Source of the DNA: Nostoc sp. UHCC 0926
GTDB lineage: Bacteria > Cyanobacteriota > Cyanobacteriia > Cyanobacteriales > Nostocaceae
Assembly (NCBI RefSeq): GCF_028623165.1
Contig: NZ_CP117768.1
Coordinates: 3,224,001 to 3,288,000 of the forward strand
Direction of reading: 5' to 3'
DNA length: 64,000 nucleotides
The notes below the pieces were generated by a model. It did no database searches, was not told the DNA's origin, and was given only the letters and a program-made list of their open reading frames with translations. Positions 36,869 through 47,180 of this stretch are shown one piece after another. Positions within the stretch are counted from its first letter, which is position 1, and each line of letters begins with the position of its first letter. The translations under genes and the position numbers were made by a program.

Positions 36869-39244
36869 ATGCCGCAATATTTCGGAAAACTACCCACTAC
36901 TAACCAACCTTGGACAACTGTTAGCAATGTAAAAGCTGTAACCTGGGACAATAATATTATTAATTTTGACTGTGGTGACTCACGCCTTACCATCAGCGTC
37001 CTTGCTCCCAATTTAATCCGCGTGCGTTTTGCACAAACTGGGGAATTTATGCCTCGCCGTTCTTGGGCAGTGACGCTGGATGATGCAGAATGGACGACAA
37101 CACCTTTTACAGTCCGGGAAACTGAAACAACGGTAGAAATTGAAACAGCACAGATTCGTGTGTGTGTCCAGCGAGAAAAGTGTCGCATCGCCTGTTTCGA
37201 TAAAGATAACCGTCCCTTTGCCCAAGATGCAGAGATGGGTATAGGTTGGCGGATGGGCGCAGTTGCAGGGTGGAAAGAAATTGCCGCCGATGAACATTTC
37301 TACGGCTTTGGTGAACGCACAGGCTTTCTGGATAAACTCAGCGAAGTAAAAACCAACTGGACAACGGATTCTTTAGATTATGATGCACTGACTGATGAAA
37401 TGTACCAGGCAATTCCATTTTTTATGGCTTTGCGCCCTGAGGTAAGCTATGGCATCTTTTTCAATACGACTTTTTGGAGTCAGTTCGATATCGGTGCTGA
37501 ACAACCAGGTATTTGGAAGATGGAAACTCGTGGCGGTGAATTGGATTATTACATTATCTACGGTCCCGAACCAGCCCAAATCCTGGATACATACACTCAA
37601 CTAACTGGGAGAATGCCATTACCGCCGAAATGGGCGCTAGGTTATCATCAATGTCGCTGGAGTTACGAATCAGAAACCGTTGTCCGGGAACTAGCAAAGG
37701 AATTTCGCCAACGCCGCATTCCCTGCGATGTCATTCACCTCGATATCGACTATATGCAAGGTTATAGGGTGTTTACTTGGAGTCCTCAGCGTTTCCCCAA
37801 CGCGGCAAAACTGATCAGTGATTTAGCACAGGATGGTTTCAAAACAGTCACAATCATTGATCCTGGTGTGAAATATGAACCAGAAGGCAATTATCACGTT
37901 TTTGACCAAGGATTAGAAAACGATTATTTTGTGCGTAAAGCCGATGGTACGTTGTTCCACGGCTACGTTTGGCCTGAGAAAGCTGTTTTTCCTGACTTTT
38001 TACGTCCTGATGTGTCTAACTGGTGGGCTGATTTACACAAAAGCTTAACTGATGTTGGTGTGGCAGGAATTTGGAATGATATGAATGAACCTGCCATAAA
38101 CGATCGCCCCTTTGGTGATGAAGGTGAAAAAATTTGGTTTCCCCTAGATGCACCACAGGGGGGAGATGGGGATAATTCTCAATCCAAAATCCAAAATCCA
38201 AAATCTAAAATTGATGTGACTCATACAGAAGTGCATAACTTGTATGGGTTGATGATGGCTAAAGCCTCCTATGAAGGGTTGGAACGGCATCGAGGCTCTG
38301 AGCGATCGTTTGTGTTAACGCGATCGGGTTATGCTGGGGTGCAACGCTGGTCTTCTGTGTGGATGGGAGATAACCAATCGTTGTGGGAGCATTTAGAAAT
38401 GTCTCTACCGATGCTTTGCAACATGGGACTTTCGGGTGTGGGGTTTGTGGGTTGCGATATTGGCGGGTTTGCTGGTAACGCCACAGCTGAATTATTCGCT
38501 CGGTGGATGCAGGTAGGAATGCTGTACCCAATGATGCGCGGTCACTCGGCAATGTCTACTGCTCGTCATGAACCTTGGGTATTTGGCGATCGCGTTGAAA
38601 ATATCTGTCGAGAATATATTAATCTACGTTACCAACTACTTCCCTACATTTATAGTCTTTTCTGGGAAGCAGCAACAACGGGCGCACCGATTTTAAGACC
38701 CTTATTGTACCATTTCCCCAACGATCCGAAAACCTACACTCTCTACGATCAAGTATTGCTAGGTGCGTCGCTAATGGCTGCACCAATTTACCGCCCTGGA
38801 GTTGAGCATCGAGCTGTCTATTTACCCCTTGGCACTTGGTATGATTGGTGGAGTGGTGAGCGTTATGAAGGCCCGATTCACATTCTTGCTCATGCACCAC
38901 TAGAAAGAATGCCACTGTATGTCCGTAGCGGTGCGATCGTTCCCATGCAACCTGTCAGGCAATACGTTGATCAAGCCCCACTCGATGAGATCCGATTACG
39001 GATTTGGCCTGGTAATAACGAATACCAGCTATTTGAAGACGATGGACAGACAAACAAGTATCAAGATAAAAAGTTTTCGCTAGCAAGTATCAGCGTATTT
39101 AGTGAGTCTAATCAAATAGTAGTGGAAATTGGAGCAAGAGTTGGGGAATGGACACCTCCAGCGCGTCAAGTGATTGTAGAACTTGTTGGTATTGGAGAGC
39201 AACGTTTCCAAGATGATGGTAAGCGACATACTCTGCAATTTTGA
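36869..39244 (+). CDS. Glycoside hydrolase family 31 alpha-glucosidase
   Basis: A 791-residue GH31 enzyme. A beta-sandwich N-domain (to ~250) is followed by the catalytic barrel with PPKWALGYHQCRWSY, DVIHLDIDYM, the nucleophile Asp404 in GIWNDMNEPA, and GCDIGGF and MRGHSAMSTARHEPW with the acid/base region. C-terminal beta domains then follow. It releases glucose from alpha-glucans in the cytoplasm; there is no signal peptide. Near residues 430-450 a Gln/Ser/Lys-rich insert (QGGDGDNSQSKIQNPKSK) is encoded by AATCCAAA-type repeats. It lies between barrel segments and probably forms a surface loop. Confidence 0.93.
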   Translation: MPQYFGKLPTTNQPWTTVSNVKAVTWDNNIINFDCGDSRLTISVLAPNLIRVRFAQTGEFMPRRSWAVTLDDAEWTTTPFTVRETETTVEIETAQIRVCVQREKCRIACFDKDNRPFAQDAEMGIGWRMGAVAGWKEIAADEHFYGFGERTGFLDKLSEVKTNWTTDSLDYDALTDEMYQAIPFFMALRPEVSYGIFFNTTFWSQFDIGAEQPGIWKMETRGGELDYYIIYGPEPAQILDTYTQLTGRMPLPPKWALGYHQCRWSYESETVVRELAKEFRQRRIPCDVIHLDIDYMQGYRVFTWSPQRFPNAAKLISDLAQDGFKTVTIIDPGVKYEPEGNYHVFDQGLENDYFVRKADGTLFHGYVWPEKAVFPDFLRPDVSNWWADLHKSLTDVGVAGIWNDMNEPAINDRPFGDEGEKIWFPLDAPQGGDGDNSQSKIQNPKSKIDVTHTEVHNLYGLMMAKASYEGLERHRGSERSFVLTRSGYAGVQRWSSVWMGDNQSLWEHLEMSLPMLCNMGLSGVGFVGCDIGGFAGNATAELFARWMQVGMLYPMMRGHSAMSTARHEPWVFGDRVENICREYINLRYQLLPYIYSLFWEAATTGAPILRPLLYHFPNDPKTYTLYDQVLLGASLMAAPIYRPGVEHRAVYLPLGTWYDWWSGERYEGPIHILAHAPLERMPLYVRSGAIVPMQPVRQYVDQAPLDEIRLRIWPGNNEYQLFEDDGQTNKYQDKKFSLASISVFSESNQIVVEIGARVGEWTPPARQVIVELVGIGEQRFQDDGKRHTLQF
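38172..38213 (+). repeat. AATCCAAA heptamer repeat inside GH31
   Basis: Three to four copies of (A)ATCCAAA followed by ATCTAAAATT, the same sequence found in non-coding DNA at about 24815-24838 and 51718-51770. The length keeps the frame. Confidence 0.75.
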
Positions 39245-39255
39245 AATACTCGCAA

Positions 39256-39282
39256 AGGTGGTTTTTTAAGCCACCATTATTT
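39256..39282 (+). terminator. Possible weak hairpin after GH31
   Basis: GGTGG (39257-39261) and CCACC (39271-39275) bracket TTTTTTAAG just past the stop. The stem is only 5 bp and the following sequence (ATTATTTCC) is only moderately T-rich. Confidence 0.35.
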
Positions 39283-39431
39283 CCTACTCTAAATTGTGTA
39301 AGAAAAAATATGCATAGAGGTAGATGAAAACCAAGTCAAGAGGTAACATACAATACAAAGAATATAAATAGTTAAACCGTAAGAAATACGTAAGTTTACT
39401 ACGCTAGATAGATGCGGTTAGAGAACACTCA

Positions 39432-42400
39432 ATGTTAAATGTTAACCGCTTGCGGCTGCAAGATAGATTTAAAATTACTACAAATTCACTTGTGGCAAAA
39501 GTCGCAAGTTTGCTCGCTGTTTTTGTTGGTAGCTTGGTACTAGTTGGCTGGTGGCTTGGCATTGAAGTTCTCAAGCGCGGCTTCCCTGGTAGTCCGGCCA
39601 CAATGAAAGTCAACACAGCGCTGTGTTTTGTGCTGTGTGGTGTGTCGCTGTGGCTGTTTTTAAGAGGAGGGGGAAACAATTCAAAATTCAAAATTCAAGT
39701 TGCGCTGTCAGCGCACCAAAGGTGCGACTCAAAATTATTTCCCCACTTCCCCACTCTTCTAATTTCTAGGGTCTGTGCAATAGCGGCTACCACAATTGCT
39801 GTGCTTACAGTCTGCGAATATCTGTTTGGCTGGAATCTTGGTATTGACGAACTGCTATCGCGCGATTCGCTAACTAGTATAGCGACATTGCGTCCGGGGC
39901 GAATGGGGGTGAACACAGCACTGAACTTTATGCTGGTGGGCGTCGCCCTACAGATTGTGGTTGCTCCAAAAACCGACCGCAGTTATTGGTATGCCCAGAT
40001 TATCGCTCTGATAGCTACTTTAATTTCCTTTCAAGCGCTCATGGGCTATGCCTATAAAGTGAAAGTTCTCTACGGACTTGCCCCTTATACAACATCAATG
40101 GCCTTACATACAGCGGTGTTGTTCAGCTTACTAAGTATAGGCATTCTCTGGGCACGGGCAGACCAGGGGTTAATGAGGGTAGTTACAAGTGATACCTACG
40201 GCGGCTTACTTGCACGTCGTTTGTTGGTTGCTGCGATCGCAGTCCCTTTTATATTGGGGTGGATAATTGTTGAAGGTCAACGCGCAGAACAATACGATCC
40301 AGCTTTTGCAGTATCGGTGTTTGCGATCGTCCTGATTGTGATTTTTACTGTTTTGATTTGGCAAAGTGCGGCGGTTATTGAACGTCTCAGCCATCAACGC
40401 GATCTTGCCCAAGAAGCACTGAGAACCTACGAAGCTAAACTGGGGAGTTTTGTAGATGCTAACGTCATCGGCATTCTGTTTGGCGACGTGTATGGCGGTA
40501 TCCAGCAAGCAAATGACGAATTTCTGAGGATGATTGATTACACGCGGGAGGATTTATTAGCAGGCAGGTTAAGTTGGAGCAATATCACACCACCAGAGTA
40601 TCTATATTTGGATGAGCGAAGTGTTGCCGAAGCACAAGGAAGCGCTAACGCTGCTTGTACGCCTTACGAGAAAGAATACATTCGTAAGGATGGTAGCCGC
40701 ATTCCGGTTTTAGTTGGTTACGTGCTGCTAGGAGAAAACCGGGAAGAGTCAGTAGCATTTATCCTCGACTTGAGCGAACGCAAGCAAGCTGAAGCAGAGC
40801 AACAAAAATTAGTATCGCTGGTAGAAAATAGCTCTGACTTTATCGGCATCGCCACCCTTGAGGGTCAATTACTCTACATAAATGATGCAGGTCAAAAACT
40901 GGTAGGGCTTGCAAGCCTTGATGAAGTCAGGCAAAAAGCAGTATTAGATCACGTCATGCCCAAAGACAAAGCCTATTTTCAAGAATATATACTGCCGACT
41001 GTGCTATTACAAGGGCGCTGGCAGGGAGAATTCTGCTTTTGTCACCTCCAAACAGGTCAACCGATACCAGTTGATTACAACATCTTCACTGTTACAGACA
41101 ACAACACAGGTCAGCCAATTGCCTTAGCAACTGTGACTCGCAACATCAGCGAACAAAAACAGGCTAAGGAACAAATCTTACAACTAAACAAGGATTTACA
41201 GCGCCGCATTGCTGAGTTACAAACTTTGTTGGAGGTGATTCCCATTGGAATTGGCATTGCCGAAGATCCAAAATGCCAAAATATCAAGGTCAACCCTGCT
41301 TTTGCCAAGCAGTTGGGGATATCGTCAGATACAAATGCCTCCCTCAACGCTCCCAGTAACGAAAAATCGACAAGCTTTAAAATCTACCGAGAAGGAAGGG
41401 AACTGTCAGCAGAGGAACTGCCAATGCAATACTCTGCCACTCATGGTGTCGAAGTTCTGGATTGTGAACTAGATGTCATCCATGAAAATGGAAAAATCGT
41501 CAACCTGTTGGGGTATGTTGCACCCCTGTTTGACGAAGAGGGTAAAACTAGAGGAAGCGTTGGTGCATTTTTAGATATTACGGAGCGCAAACAGGCAGAG
41601 GAAGTACTCCTAAATCAGCAAAAATGGCTAGAGGATGTGTTAAATCTGATGCCTAGACCTTTGCTGTTTATTGAACCAGGAACGGCGCGGGTAACTTTTG
41701 CCAATCGCTCTGCTGACGAATTAGCTGGGGGCAAATTTCCCAAAGGTGTACCAGCCGCAGATTATCACACAGTTTACCACTACACAGATGCAGCTGGCGA
41801 TCGCATCCCCAATGAGCAAATGCCAGGAGTGCGGGTTGCCCTTGGCGAGCGCCTGAATGGATTGGAAGTAGACTGGCACACTCCCGCTGGTGTCCGCTCT
41901 CTACTAGTATTTGCTGATACCCTGCCAGCAATGCACGGTCATCCAGCTACCTGTATCTTGGTGTTCCAAGAAATTAGCAACCTCAAGGAGGTACAAAAAT
42001 CACTCTCGTTAGGTTACAAAAGGCTAAAGCTACTATTTGACACAGCTAACGATTTACTATCGAGCCAACAACCAGTAGTACTAATTGATAGCGTCTACCG
42101 AAAACTAAAAGACCAAATTGGTTTAGATATTTACTTTAACTATTTGGTTGAGGATAACTCTCAGGTATTGCAGTTGGGGTCTTACAGTGGCATTTCCCAG
42201 GAGATGGCAAAGGAAATTGAGAGGTTGGAATTTGGTCAAGGGGTTTGTGGTACTGTAGCGCTCTCACGTCATCCTATAGCTGTAGAGAATGTGCAGCAAT
42301 CAACTGAAGAGAAAACAGAATTTATTCGCTCTTTAGGCATTACTGCTTATTATGCATACCCATTAATCGCTCAAGGACGGCTGTTGGGTACTCTTTCTTT

Positions 42401-43433
42401 TGGCAGCCGTACTCTGTTAAGCTTCACCGACAATCAAAAGGGGATGATGCAAGCAGTATGCGACCAAATAGCGATCGCAATGGAACGGGCTAGTTTAATT
42501 GCTTCTTTGCAGCAACAAACTGAGGAGTTGCAAGATGCTAACCGCATGAAGGATGAATTCTTAGGGATATTGTCCCACGAGTTGCGATCGCCCCTCAATG
42601 CCATCCTTGCCTGGGCGCAATTACTGCAACGAAGCAAGCTCAGTGAAACCCAAATGGCTAGGGCTACGGAGACAATTGAGCGCAATGCTAAGGCGCAAAC
42701 CCAGCTAATTGAAGACCTGCTAGATATATCACGGATGATTAGAGGTAAGTTACGCCTCAATGTTGGTAGTTGCAATTTGGTTGGGATGATTGAGTCAGCC
42801 ATTGAGACTGTTAGTCTAGCCGCCCAGTCCAAGGAAATCGATTTGAGATTTTCCCTGATTCCCTCAAAAGAAACGCGAAATGCGCCACCGGGGATACTCC
42901 CCGTGGTCACTTTCGCGCAAAATTCAGATTTGGGATTAAGAATCAATCGCGAAAATCTAGAATCTCTAGAAGCACAATCCCAAACCAATCAACACTCAAA
43001 GGACAGCAAGCTGGGCGAAAATTCTCAATTCTTAATTTCCGGGGATTTCGAGCGTTTGCAGCAAATCATCTGGAATCTGCTATCCAATGCCATCAAATTC
43101 ACACCCGTAGGAGGACGGGTAGAGGTGCAATTGTCAGTAGTCACTGGTCAAGAAAAACAACAGACAACGGATAAATATGCCCAAATTCAGGTGATTGATA
43201 CAGGCATTGGTGTCAGTCCTGACTTTCTTCCTTACGTCTTCGATCGCTTTCGTCAAGCTGATAGTTCTAACACTAGAACCTATGGTGGATTAGGACTAGG
43301 ATTAGCGATCGTGCGTCATTTAGTAGAATTACATGGCGGTACTATCCACGTAGAGAGTCCAGGTAAAGAGCAAGGAGCAACGTTTACAGTCAAGCTACCA
43401 CTTTTGAAAAGTCTCCCCCTCGCAGCCTCGTAG
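39432..43433 (+). CDS. Multi-PAS/GAF sensor histidine kinase with eight-helix N-terminus
   Basis: A 1333-residue kinase. About eight membrane helices occupy residues ~20-320, followed by four PAS-type domains (~330-455, 460-580, 590-725 and 730-855; the joins ISEQKQA and [11 protein letters not shown] mark PAC ends). A GAF domain (~865-1010) comes next. The HisKA box [13 protein letters not shown] has His near 1049, and the HATPase has [11 protein letters not shown] and GLGLGLAIV. Two stretches look alien: residues ~80-115 between helices (with a CGCACC/GGTGCG-type repeat) and ~1140-1200 before GDFERLQQ. Both keep the frame. The cognate response regulator is not adjacent. It is a membrane sensor of unknown signal. 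Confidence 0.9.
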   Translation: MLNVNRLRLQDRFKITTNSLVAKVASLLAVFVGSLVLVGWWLGIEVLKRGFPGSPATMKVNTALCFVLCGVSLWLFLRGGGNNSKFKIQVALSAHQRCDSKLFPHFPTLLISRVCAIAATTIAVLTVCEYLFGWNLGIDELLSRDSLTSIATLRPGRMGVNTALNFMLVGVALQIVVAPKTDRSYWYAQIIALIATLISFQALMGYAYKVKVLYGLAPYTTSMALHTAVLFSLLSIGILWARADQGLMRVVTSDTYGGLLARRLLVAAIAVPFILGWIIVEGQRAEQYDPAFAVSVFAIVLIVIFTVLIWQSAAVIERLSHQRDLAQEALRTYEAKLGSFVDANVIGILFGDVYGGIQQANDEFLRMIDYTREDLLAGRLSWSNITPPEYLYLDERSVAEAQGSANAACTPYEKEYIRKDGSRIPVLVGYVLLGENREESVAFILDLSERKQAEAEQQKLVSLVENSSDFIGIATLEGQLLYINDAGQKLVGLASLDEVRQKAVLDHVMPKDKAYFQEYILPTVLLQGRWQGEFCFCHLQTGQPIPVDYNIFTVTDNNTGQPIALATVTRNISEQKQAKEQILQLNKDLQRRIAELQTLLEVIPIGIGIAEDPKCQNIKVNPAFAKQLGISSDTNASLNAPSNEKSTSFKIYREGRELSAEELPMQYSATHGVEVLDCELDVIHENGKIVNLLGYVAPLFDEEGKTRGSVGAFLDITERKQAEEVLLNQQKWLEDVLNLMPRPLLFIEPGTARVTFANRSADELAGGKFPKGVPAADYHTVYHYTDAAGDRIPNEQMPGVRVALGERLNGLEVDWHTPAGVRSLLVFADTLPAMHGHPATCILVFQEISNLKEVQKSLSLGYKRLKLLFDTANDLLSSQQPVVLIDSVYRKLKDQIGLDIYFNYLVEDNSQVLQLGSYSGISQEMAKEIERLEFGQGVCGTVALSRHPIAVENVQQSTEEKTEFIRSLGITAYYAYPLIAQGRLLGTLSFGSRTLLSFTDNQKGMMQAVCDQIAIAMERASLIASLQQQTEELQDANRMKDEFLGILSHELRSPLNAILAWAQLLQRSKLSETQMARATETIERNAKAQTQLIEDLLDISRMIRGKLRLNVGSCNLVGMIESAIETVSLAAQSKEIDLRFSLIPSKETRNAPPGILPVVTFAQNSDLGLRINRENLESLEAQSQTNQHSKDSKLGENSQFLISGDFERLQQIIWNLLSNAIKFTPVGGRVEVQLSVVTGQEKQQTTDKYAQIQVIDTGIGVSPDFLPYVFDRFRQADSSNTRTYGGLGLGLAIVRHLVELHGGTIHVESPGKEQGATFTVKLPLLKSLPLAAS
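39680..39772 (+). repeat. Repeat-like in-frame insertion in the kinase gene
   Basis: Contains TTCAAAATTCAAAATTC, a GCGCACC/GGTGCG hairpin and CCCCACTTCCCCACT, all typical of intergenic repeats in this window. It encodes a polar stretch between two predicted membrane helices. Confidence 0.6.
42850..43035 (+). repeat. Second repeat-like insertion in the kinase gene
   Basis: Includes a strong stem (GCGAAA/TTTCGC at 42875-42880 and 42911-42916, with inner CCAC/GTGG and GGGG/CCCC) and AAAATTCAGATTTGGGA. It adds about 60 residues between HisKA and the ATPase, where related kinases have a few residues. Confidence 0.6.
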
Positions 43434-43479
43434 CCTCTTCCCCTCCCCTTTTCTCCTCTTCCCTCCCTCCTTGGCGTGC

Positions 43480-43770
43480 GCGTACTGGTTGTTCGCTTAG
43501 AGCGAGTCAGACGCTACGCACAGTCGCTCTAAGCCAACGCAAGAGCGTCTCGAAGAGAAGCCATGCCGTTGGCGTACCCCTACGGGGAAGCAAGCTACGC
43601 GGAGCGTGTCGCAGACAAGCCTCTCGAACGCAAGAGCGTCTCCCTTTGGGATAAGAGAAGGCTTTACGCTGCGTTACCCTTGCGTCGGGAACCTCCCAAC
43701 GGGAAAGCCAGTCGCCTACGGCGGGAAACCCGCCAAAAAGCGCTGGACTCACCGCAAGGCACTGGCTCCC
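43480..43770. repeat. Composite GC-rich dispersed repeat
   Basis: Shares CCCCTACGGGGAAGCAAGC and CTACGC..AGCGT modules with 24680-24795. Repeated AGAGCGAGTC, CAAGAGCGTCTC and AAGCC units in both orientations suggest nested insertion of small repeats. Confidence 0.7.
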
Positions 43771-44102
43771 CTACGAATATTTCAAAAATCAAATATGAGT
43801 TTTATATATGTATATTTTTATCTCAATATGAATAATTATTCTGTATTGGGGCGATCGCTATTTAGTAGAAGTAGCTTCAATAGGCAATGTAATGACTTCC
43901 CTTAAAAAGGCTTGCTATTTTCCTCCTTTACTCCATTTTTCTAGCGGTTCCCAGGTGCATGAAATACACAAAACCTCACCCCCAACCCCTCTGGGTGAGT
44001 TCAAAGAGGGGAGATAAGGCTTATTCTTTATCAGGGTGAGGTACAGCTTAACGTCACTCTTATTAGCGCTCTTTTATTACTCTCATTAGAGAATATTTAA
44101 AA

Positions 44103-44141
44103 CCTTGTTTCTCCGGGCTTGGTTCCTAACAAGGATTTTTT
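44103..44141 (+). terminator. Hairpin with T-tract
   Basis: The CCTTGTT/AACAAGG stem with a ~20-nt loop is followed by ATTTTTTG. It lies in the desert 670 bp after the kinase gene, so its target transcript is unknown. Confidence 0.4.
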
Positions 44142-44732
44142 GACAATCCTTATCAAGCGAGGCTTTAAAAAAGATTCAAGGTCAGCATCTTATTTTTCTG
44201 TCTTCAGAGACATAAAGAGCGTTAGGAAACGCTATAAGGCAATACAGTTCAGTTAAGCATTTTTTCCTTCTCTCTGTGTTCTCGGCGCGGCAGTTGCTTC
44301 TCCCAAGGGGAGACGCTGCGCGAACAAGTCGGGGAACCGCAAGGGCGCACTGCCTTGCCTCTGCGGTTCGTTAAAAAAATTGACTTTGATAAAGAATTTT
44401 AACCTTAACCCAAGCGTATTGCGCTATAAGGGGGTCACTACAGGCGGGGAGAACTTATCCAAAACTTATTCAAAGCAACTTCCGAAATAGGCAATTTTAG
44501 AGTTGTATTTAAATTATGTAACCTGAGTTAATCCAAACAGGCTACATAAATTGTTATTTGGGTCTTATCAGGAAATCATGTTAAAAATGACACTTGTATT
44601 CCTGCTGTTAGTATGATTGGTCTGTAATATTCACGTAATTTATTCAGATCATCATGCAAAAAAAAGATGTGCATCTTCCAACTACCATAAATCTAACTAA
44701 TAAGCAGTATTTGATACATTACAATACCTCCT

Positions 44733-45347
44733 ATGATTGCTCTAACAAAGACATTAGTACAAATAGTAGCTGAACCACAACAGCTAGATAGTATTAACTT
44801 ACATGAGTCGAAGCGAGCTGATTTTTTACAAGAAGTAATTGAAGGCTTAGAAGACGGTATATTAATTTTAAGCAAGGCTGGTAAAGTGATTCATGCTAAT
44901 GCATCTGCTCATCGCCTTTGTTGTCAATTTAATCAAGGCAATTTTAATCAGAATTTTGTACCCCCAGCCATCTGGAATCTTTGTGAATCATTACTCAATA
45001 GTCGGTATTTGTTTTCTGATAAACTGCTAATTCTGTCAGATGAGATTGTGCTTGATAAGTCAAATATTTTTCGGATTAGGGTGAGATTGCTAGATTTAGA
45101 TGGGTTTGAAGTGCCTTGCTTATTAGTGACCATAGAAAACCAATATGAGTCGGTGAAAAATGTAGCACTCACTGAAGTTCAAAAATTTGACCTGACGCCG
45201 CGAGAAGCTGAAATTTGGTTTCTCTATAGAAGCAACTACAGCTACAAAGAAATTGCTAATAAACTTTACATCACCATCAACACCGTGAAAAAGCACATGA
45301 AAAATATTCACACCAAGCGACAAGCATCTCTTGTACTTGAAGAGTAA
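44733..45347 (+). CDS. PAS-LuxR family transcriptional regulator
   Basis: A 204-residue protein. The N-terminal ~130 residues are PAS-like (EGLEDGILILSKAGKVIHANASAHRLC). A LuxR/GerE helix-turn-helix follows at ~150-200: LTPREAEIWFLYRSNYSYKEIANKLYI, then TINTVKKHMKNIH, shown here in two parts. There is no receiver domain, so the PAS would sense a ligand or redox state directly. Its target genes are unknown. It ends 8 bp from the convergent DUF4168 gene. Confidence 0.9.
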   Translation: MIALTKTLVQIVAEPQQLDSINLHESKRADFLQEVIEGLEDGILILSKAGKVIHANASAHRLCCQFNQGNFNQNFVPPAIWNLCESLLNSRYLFSDKLLILSDEIVLDKSNIFRIRVRLLDLDGFEVPCLLVTIENQYESVKNVALTEVQKFDLTPREAEIWFLYRSNYSYKEIANKLYITINTVKKHMKNIHTKRQASLVLEE

Positions 45348-45355
45348 TATCGCAA

Positions 45356-45880
45356 TCATAATTGGTTATGCAAGTTGGGGCACAATGCTGTGTCCTTAAT
45401 TGTATTCGGAGCTTTTTGTAGGCATAATAAGGTATTGGAAACCTGCTGTTTTAATAAAATATTGTTATTTTGTAGTTCCATAGTAATTTTGTTGAACTGA
45501 TCAGTGCTCAAACCATTATCTTTGACAATTTTTTCAGAGAGGGTACAGAAATTTTTGGCGATATCTTGAGCCTTTGTTGGAAGATCCTTTATACTGTTAG
45601 GATCGTTACAAACAATCTTGGGAATTTCTCCATTGCCAATAAGTTTTTTAATTTCTTCAAAGGCATTTTGACGGGCTGGCTCCATTGCTAGCACGGCTTG
45701 AGCGTAACTGTTGATTTCAGTATTGTTAACTATTGGTGTTGGAGTTTGACCATCAGCTTTTGAACTCAATGAAAACGCGTTGGAAATCACACTCACAGTA
45801 GCGATCGCACCGAAAAAGAATGATTGGAAAAGAATTCGCTTTCGGCTAGGTGGGAAAAAGAAGTCGGAAGTTTTCTTCAT
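45356..45880 (-). CDS. DUF4168 domain-containing exported protein
   Basis: A 174-residue protein with a basic N-terminus (RKR), a hydrophobic export segment (residues ~16-35) and the helical DUF4168 domain. That domain contains INSYAQAVLAMEPARQNAFEEIKKL, CTLSEKIVKDNGLSTDQFNKIT and a final LLCLQK. It is common in cyanobacteria with no known function. Four cysteines in the mature part could form disulphides in the periplasm. It converges on the luxR-type gene and is divergent from the unannotated stretch before holA. Confidence 0.8.
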   Translation of the reverse strand: MKKTSDFFFPPSRKRILFQSFFFGAIATVSVISNAFSLSSKADGQTPTPIVNNTEINSYAQAVLAMEPARQNAFEEIKKLIGNGEIPKIVCNDPNSIKDLPTKAQDIAKNFCTLSEKIVKDNGLSTDQFNKITMELQNNNILLKQQVSNTLLCLQKAPNTIKDTALCPNLHNQL

Positions 45881-45989
45881 ATAGTGTGTAATACAAAACT
45901 ACATCAGGGATATTATAAGGACTTGGAATTATTTTCGGAGTTGGAAGTTCCAGCAACCGCTGAATACATCAAGCTTTTATATTTGATTG

Positions 45990-46979
45990 TTAACTTCCTC
46001 GGCATACTTGACAAAGTTCGATGACTTTAGTCTGGAGTGTTAACATTTCTGATGCTCCTTGCTTGAGGCTGACTTCTAACTCCAGTAGTAGGGGGAAGCA
46101 AGAGATTAACTGTTGCACAGAAAGCAGCCTGATTTCTTGCTGTAAAAAGTAGATCCGTTTGGGATTACCGATATCAGCAGCAATAGCTATCGCTTGTTGA
46201 TTGCGCTCACCACTTTCTATCATAATCTTCACCCATACCCAGGTGCGAAATTGTCCAATTAGTGTGGCAACTATCCGTAATCCCGGTTCGGAAGCATTGA
46301 TCAGATCCGCCAACGTTGTCAAAGCTTTAGCTGTATCTCCTGTTCTGATTGCTGCTGCTAATTGTAAGCTATTTTGAGTAGTATTTCTTACTAACTTCGT
46401 AACAGTATCTATGTCTAAAGGCTTGTTGCTACCTTGGGCATATAACCGCAATTTCTCCATCTCATTGTAGAGTAGCCGTGTATCATTTCCTACAGATTCT
46501 GCCAATAGCTGGGCAGTATTGGCAGTCAGTTTCACGCCCACAGTCTGGGCTACTTGATTAACAGATTGCACCAGCAATTCTGTTTTCCAAGGGGGAATGA
46601 GGGGAAATTCTCGGAATTCGGTAGCAAATTGTTTTAACAATTTTGTGGATTTGAGGCGTTCATCTGGCTTGTTGCGGCTGGTGAGCAATAAAAATGAGTT
46701 TTCGGGAATGACTGGTAGCGATCGCACCAATTCTGCTAACACATTGTCTGGACAGTGTTGGCACAGAGTAGTATTTATCAGCCATACCAAGCGCCCACCA
46801 GCGCCAAAAGTGGGTGTCATCACCTGATTTAACCCCTGGATAGCAGCATCAGCTTGATCTGGGGGAAATGAAGTGTAATTAAAACTGATCCATTGGGGAT
46901 CGAGGACGCGATCGCGCAGCATAGCGATCGCCTTTTCTATGGCAAAATCATCTTCACCCCAGTAAACATAGATTGGCAT
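45990..46979 (-). CDS. holA: DNA polymerase III subunit delta
   Basis: About 329 residues from the ATG at 46979 (MPIYVYWGEDD), with GAGG ~8 nt upstream; an ATG seven codons earlier is possible. The family start YVYWGEDDFAIEKAI, the middle NSFLLLTSRNKPDERLKSTKLLKQ and the late LNLAAAIRTGD-like helix region (NSLQLAAAIRTGDTAKAL) match HolA. As part of the clamp loader, it opens the beta clamp on DNA. It has normal length and is an essential, single-copy function. Confidence 0.93.
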   Translation of the reverse strand: MPIYVYWGEDDFAIEKAIAMLRDRVLDPQWISFNYTSFPPDQADAAIQGLNQVMTPTFGAGGRLVWLINTTLCQHCPDNVLAELVRSLPVIPENSFLLLTSRNKPDERLKSTKLLKQFATEFREFPLIPPWKTELLVQSVNQVAQTVGVKLTANTAQLLAESVGNDTRLLYNEMEKLRLYAQGSNKPLDIDTVTKLVRNTTQNSLQLAAAIRTGDTAKALTTLADLINASEPGLRIVATLIGQFRTWVWVKIMIESGERNQQAIAIAADIGNPKRIYFLQQEIRLLSVQQLISCFPLLLELEVSLKQGASEMLTLQTKVIELCQVCRGS

Positions 46980-47180
46980 AGATAGAACCTCATTGGGCAT
47001 TGAGCAAAACAGTTCCGAATTCTGAGTAAAGAAGTGAAATTCCCTACTTTTTTACTCAGCACTCCCCACTCCCCACTCCCTCAACCATCACACCCAGAAA
47101 CTAAATACTTTTGAAATCATTCTGTTAATCAAGGTAATTTTCCCTAAAATCTATCAAGTGAGAGCGTGAGGCTATGAAGA

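Larger units (their letters stand above)
43434..44732. other. 1.3-kb repeat-rich intergenic desert
   Basis: I support no gene here; apparent frames at 43500-43900 are built from repeats on both strands. Contents: a GC-rich composite repeat (43480-43770), a CCTCACCCCCAACCCC/GGGTGAGGT fold-back (about 43974-44043), a CCTTGTT/AACAAGG hairpin followed by ATTTTTT (44103-44141), another GC-rich repeat (44285-44370) and a copy of TTAACCCAAGCGTATTG (44404). Confidence 0.65.

Noticed and set aside
43507..43905. Overlapping frames on both strands of up to 99 codons
   Set aside because: They are built from the GC-rich dispersed repeat, not from a gene; stops are missing only because of the repeat's base pattern.
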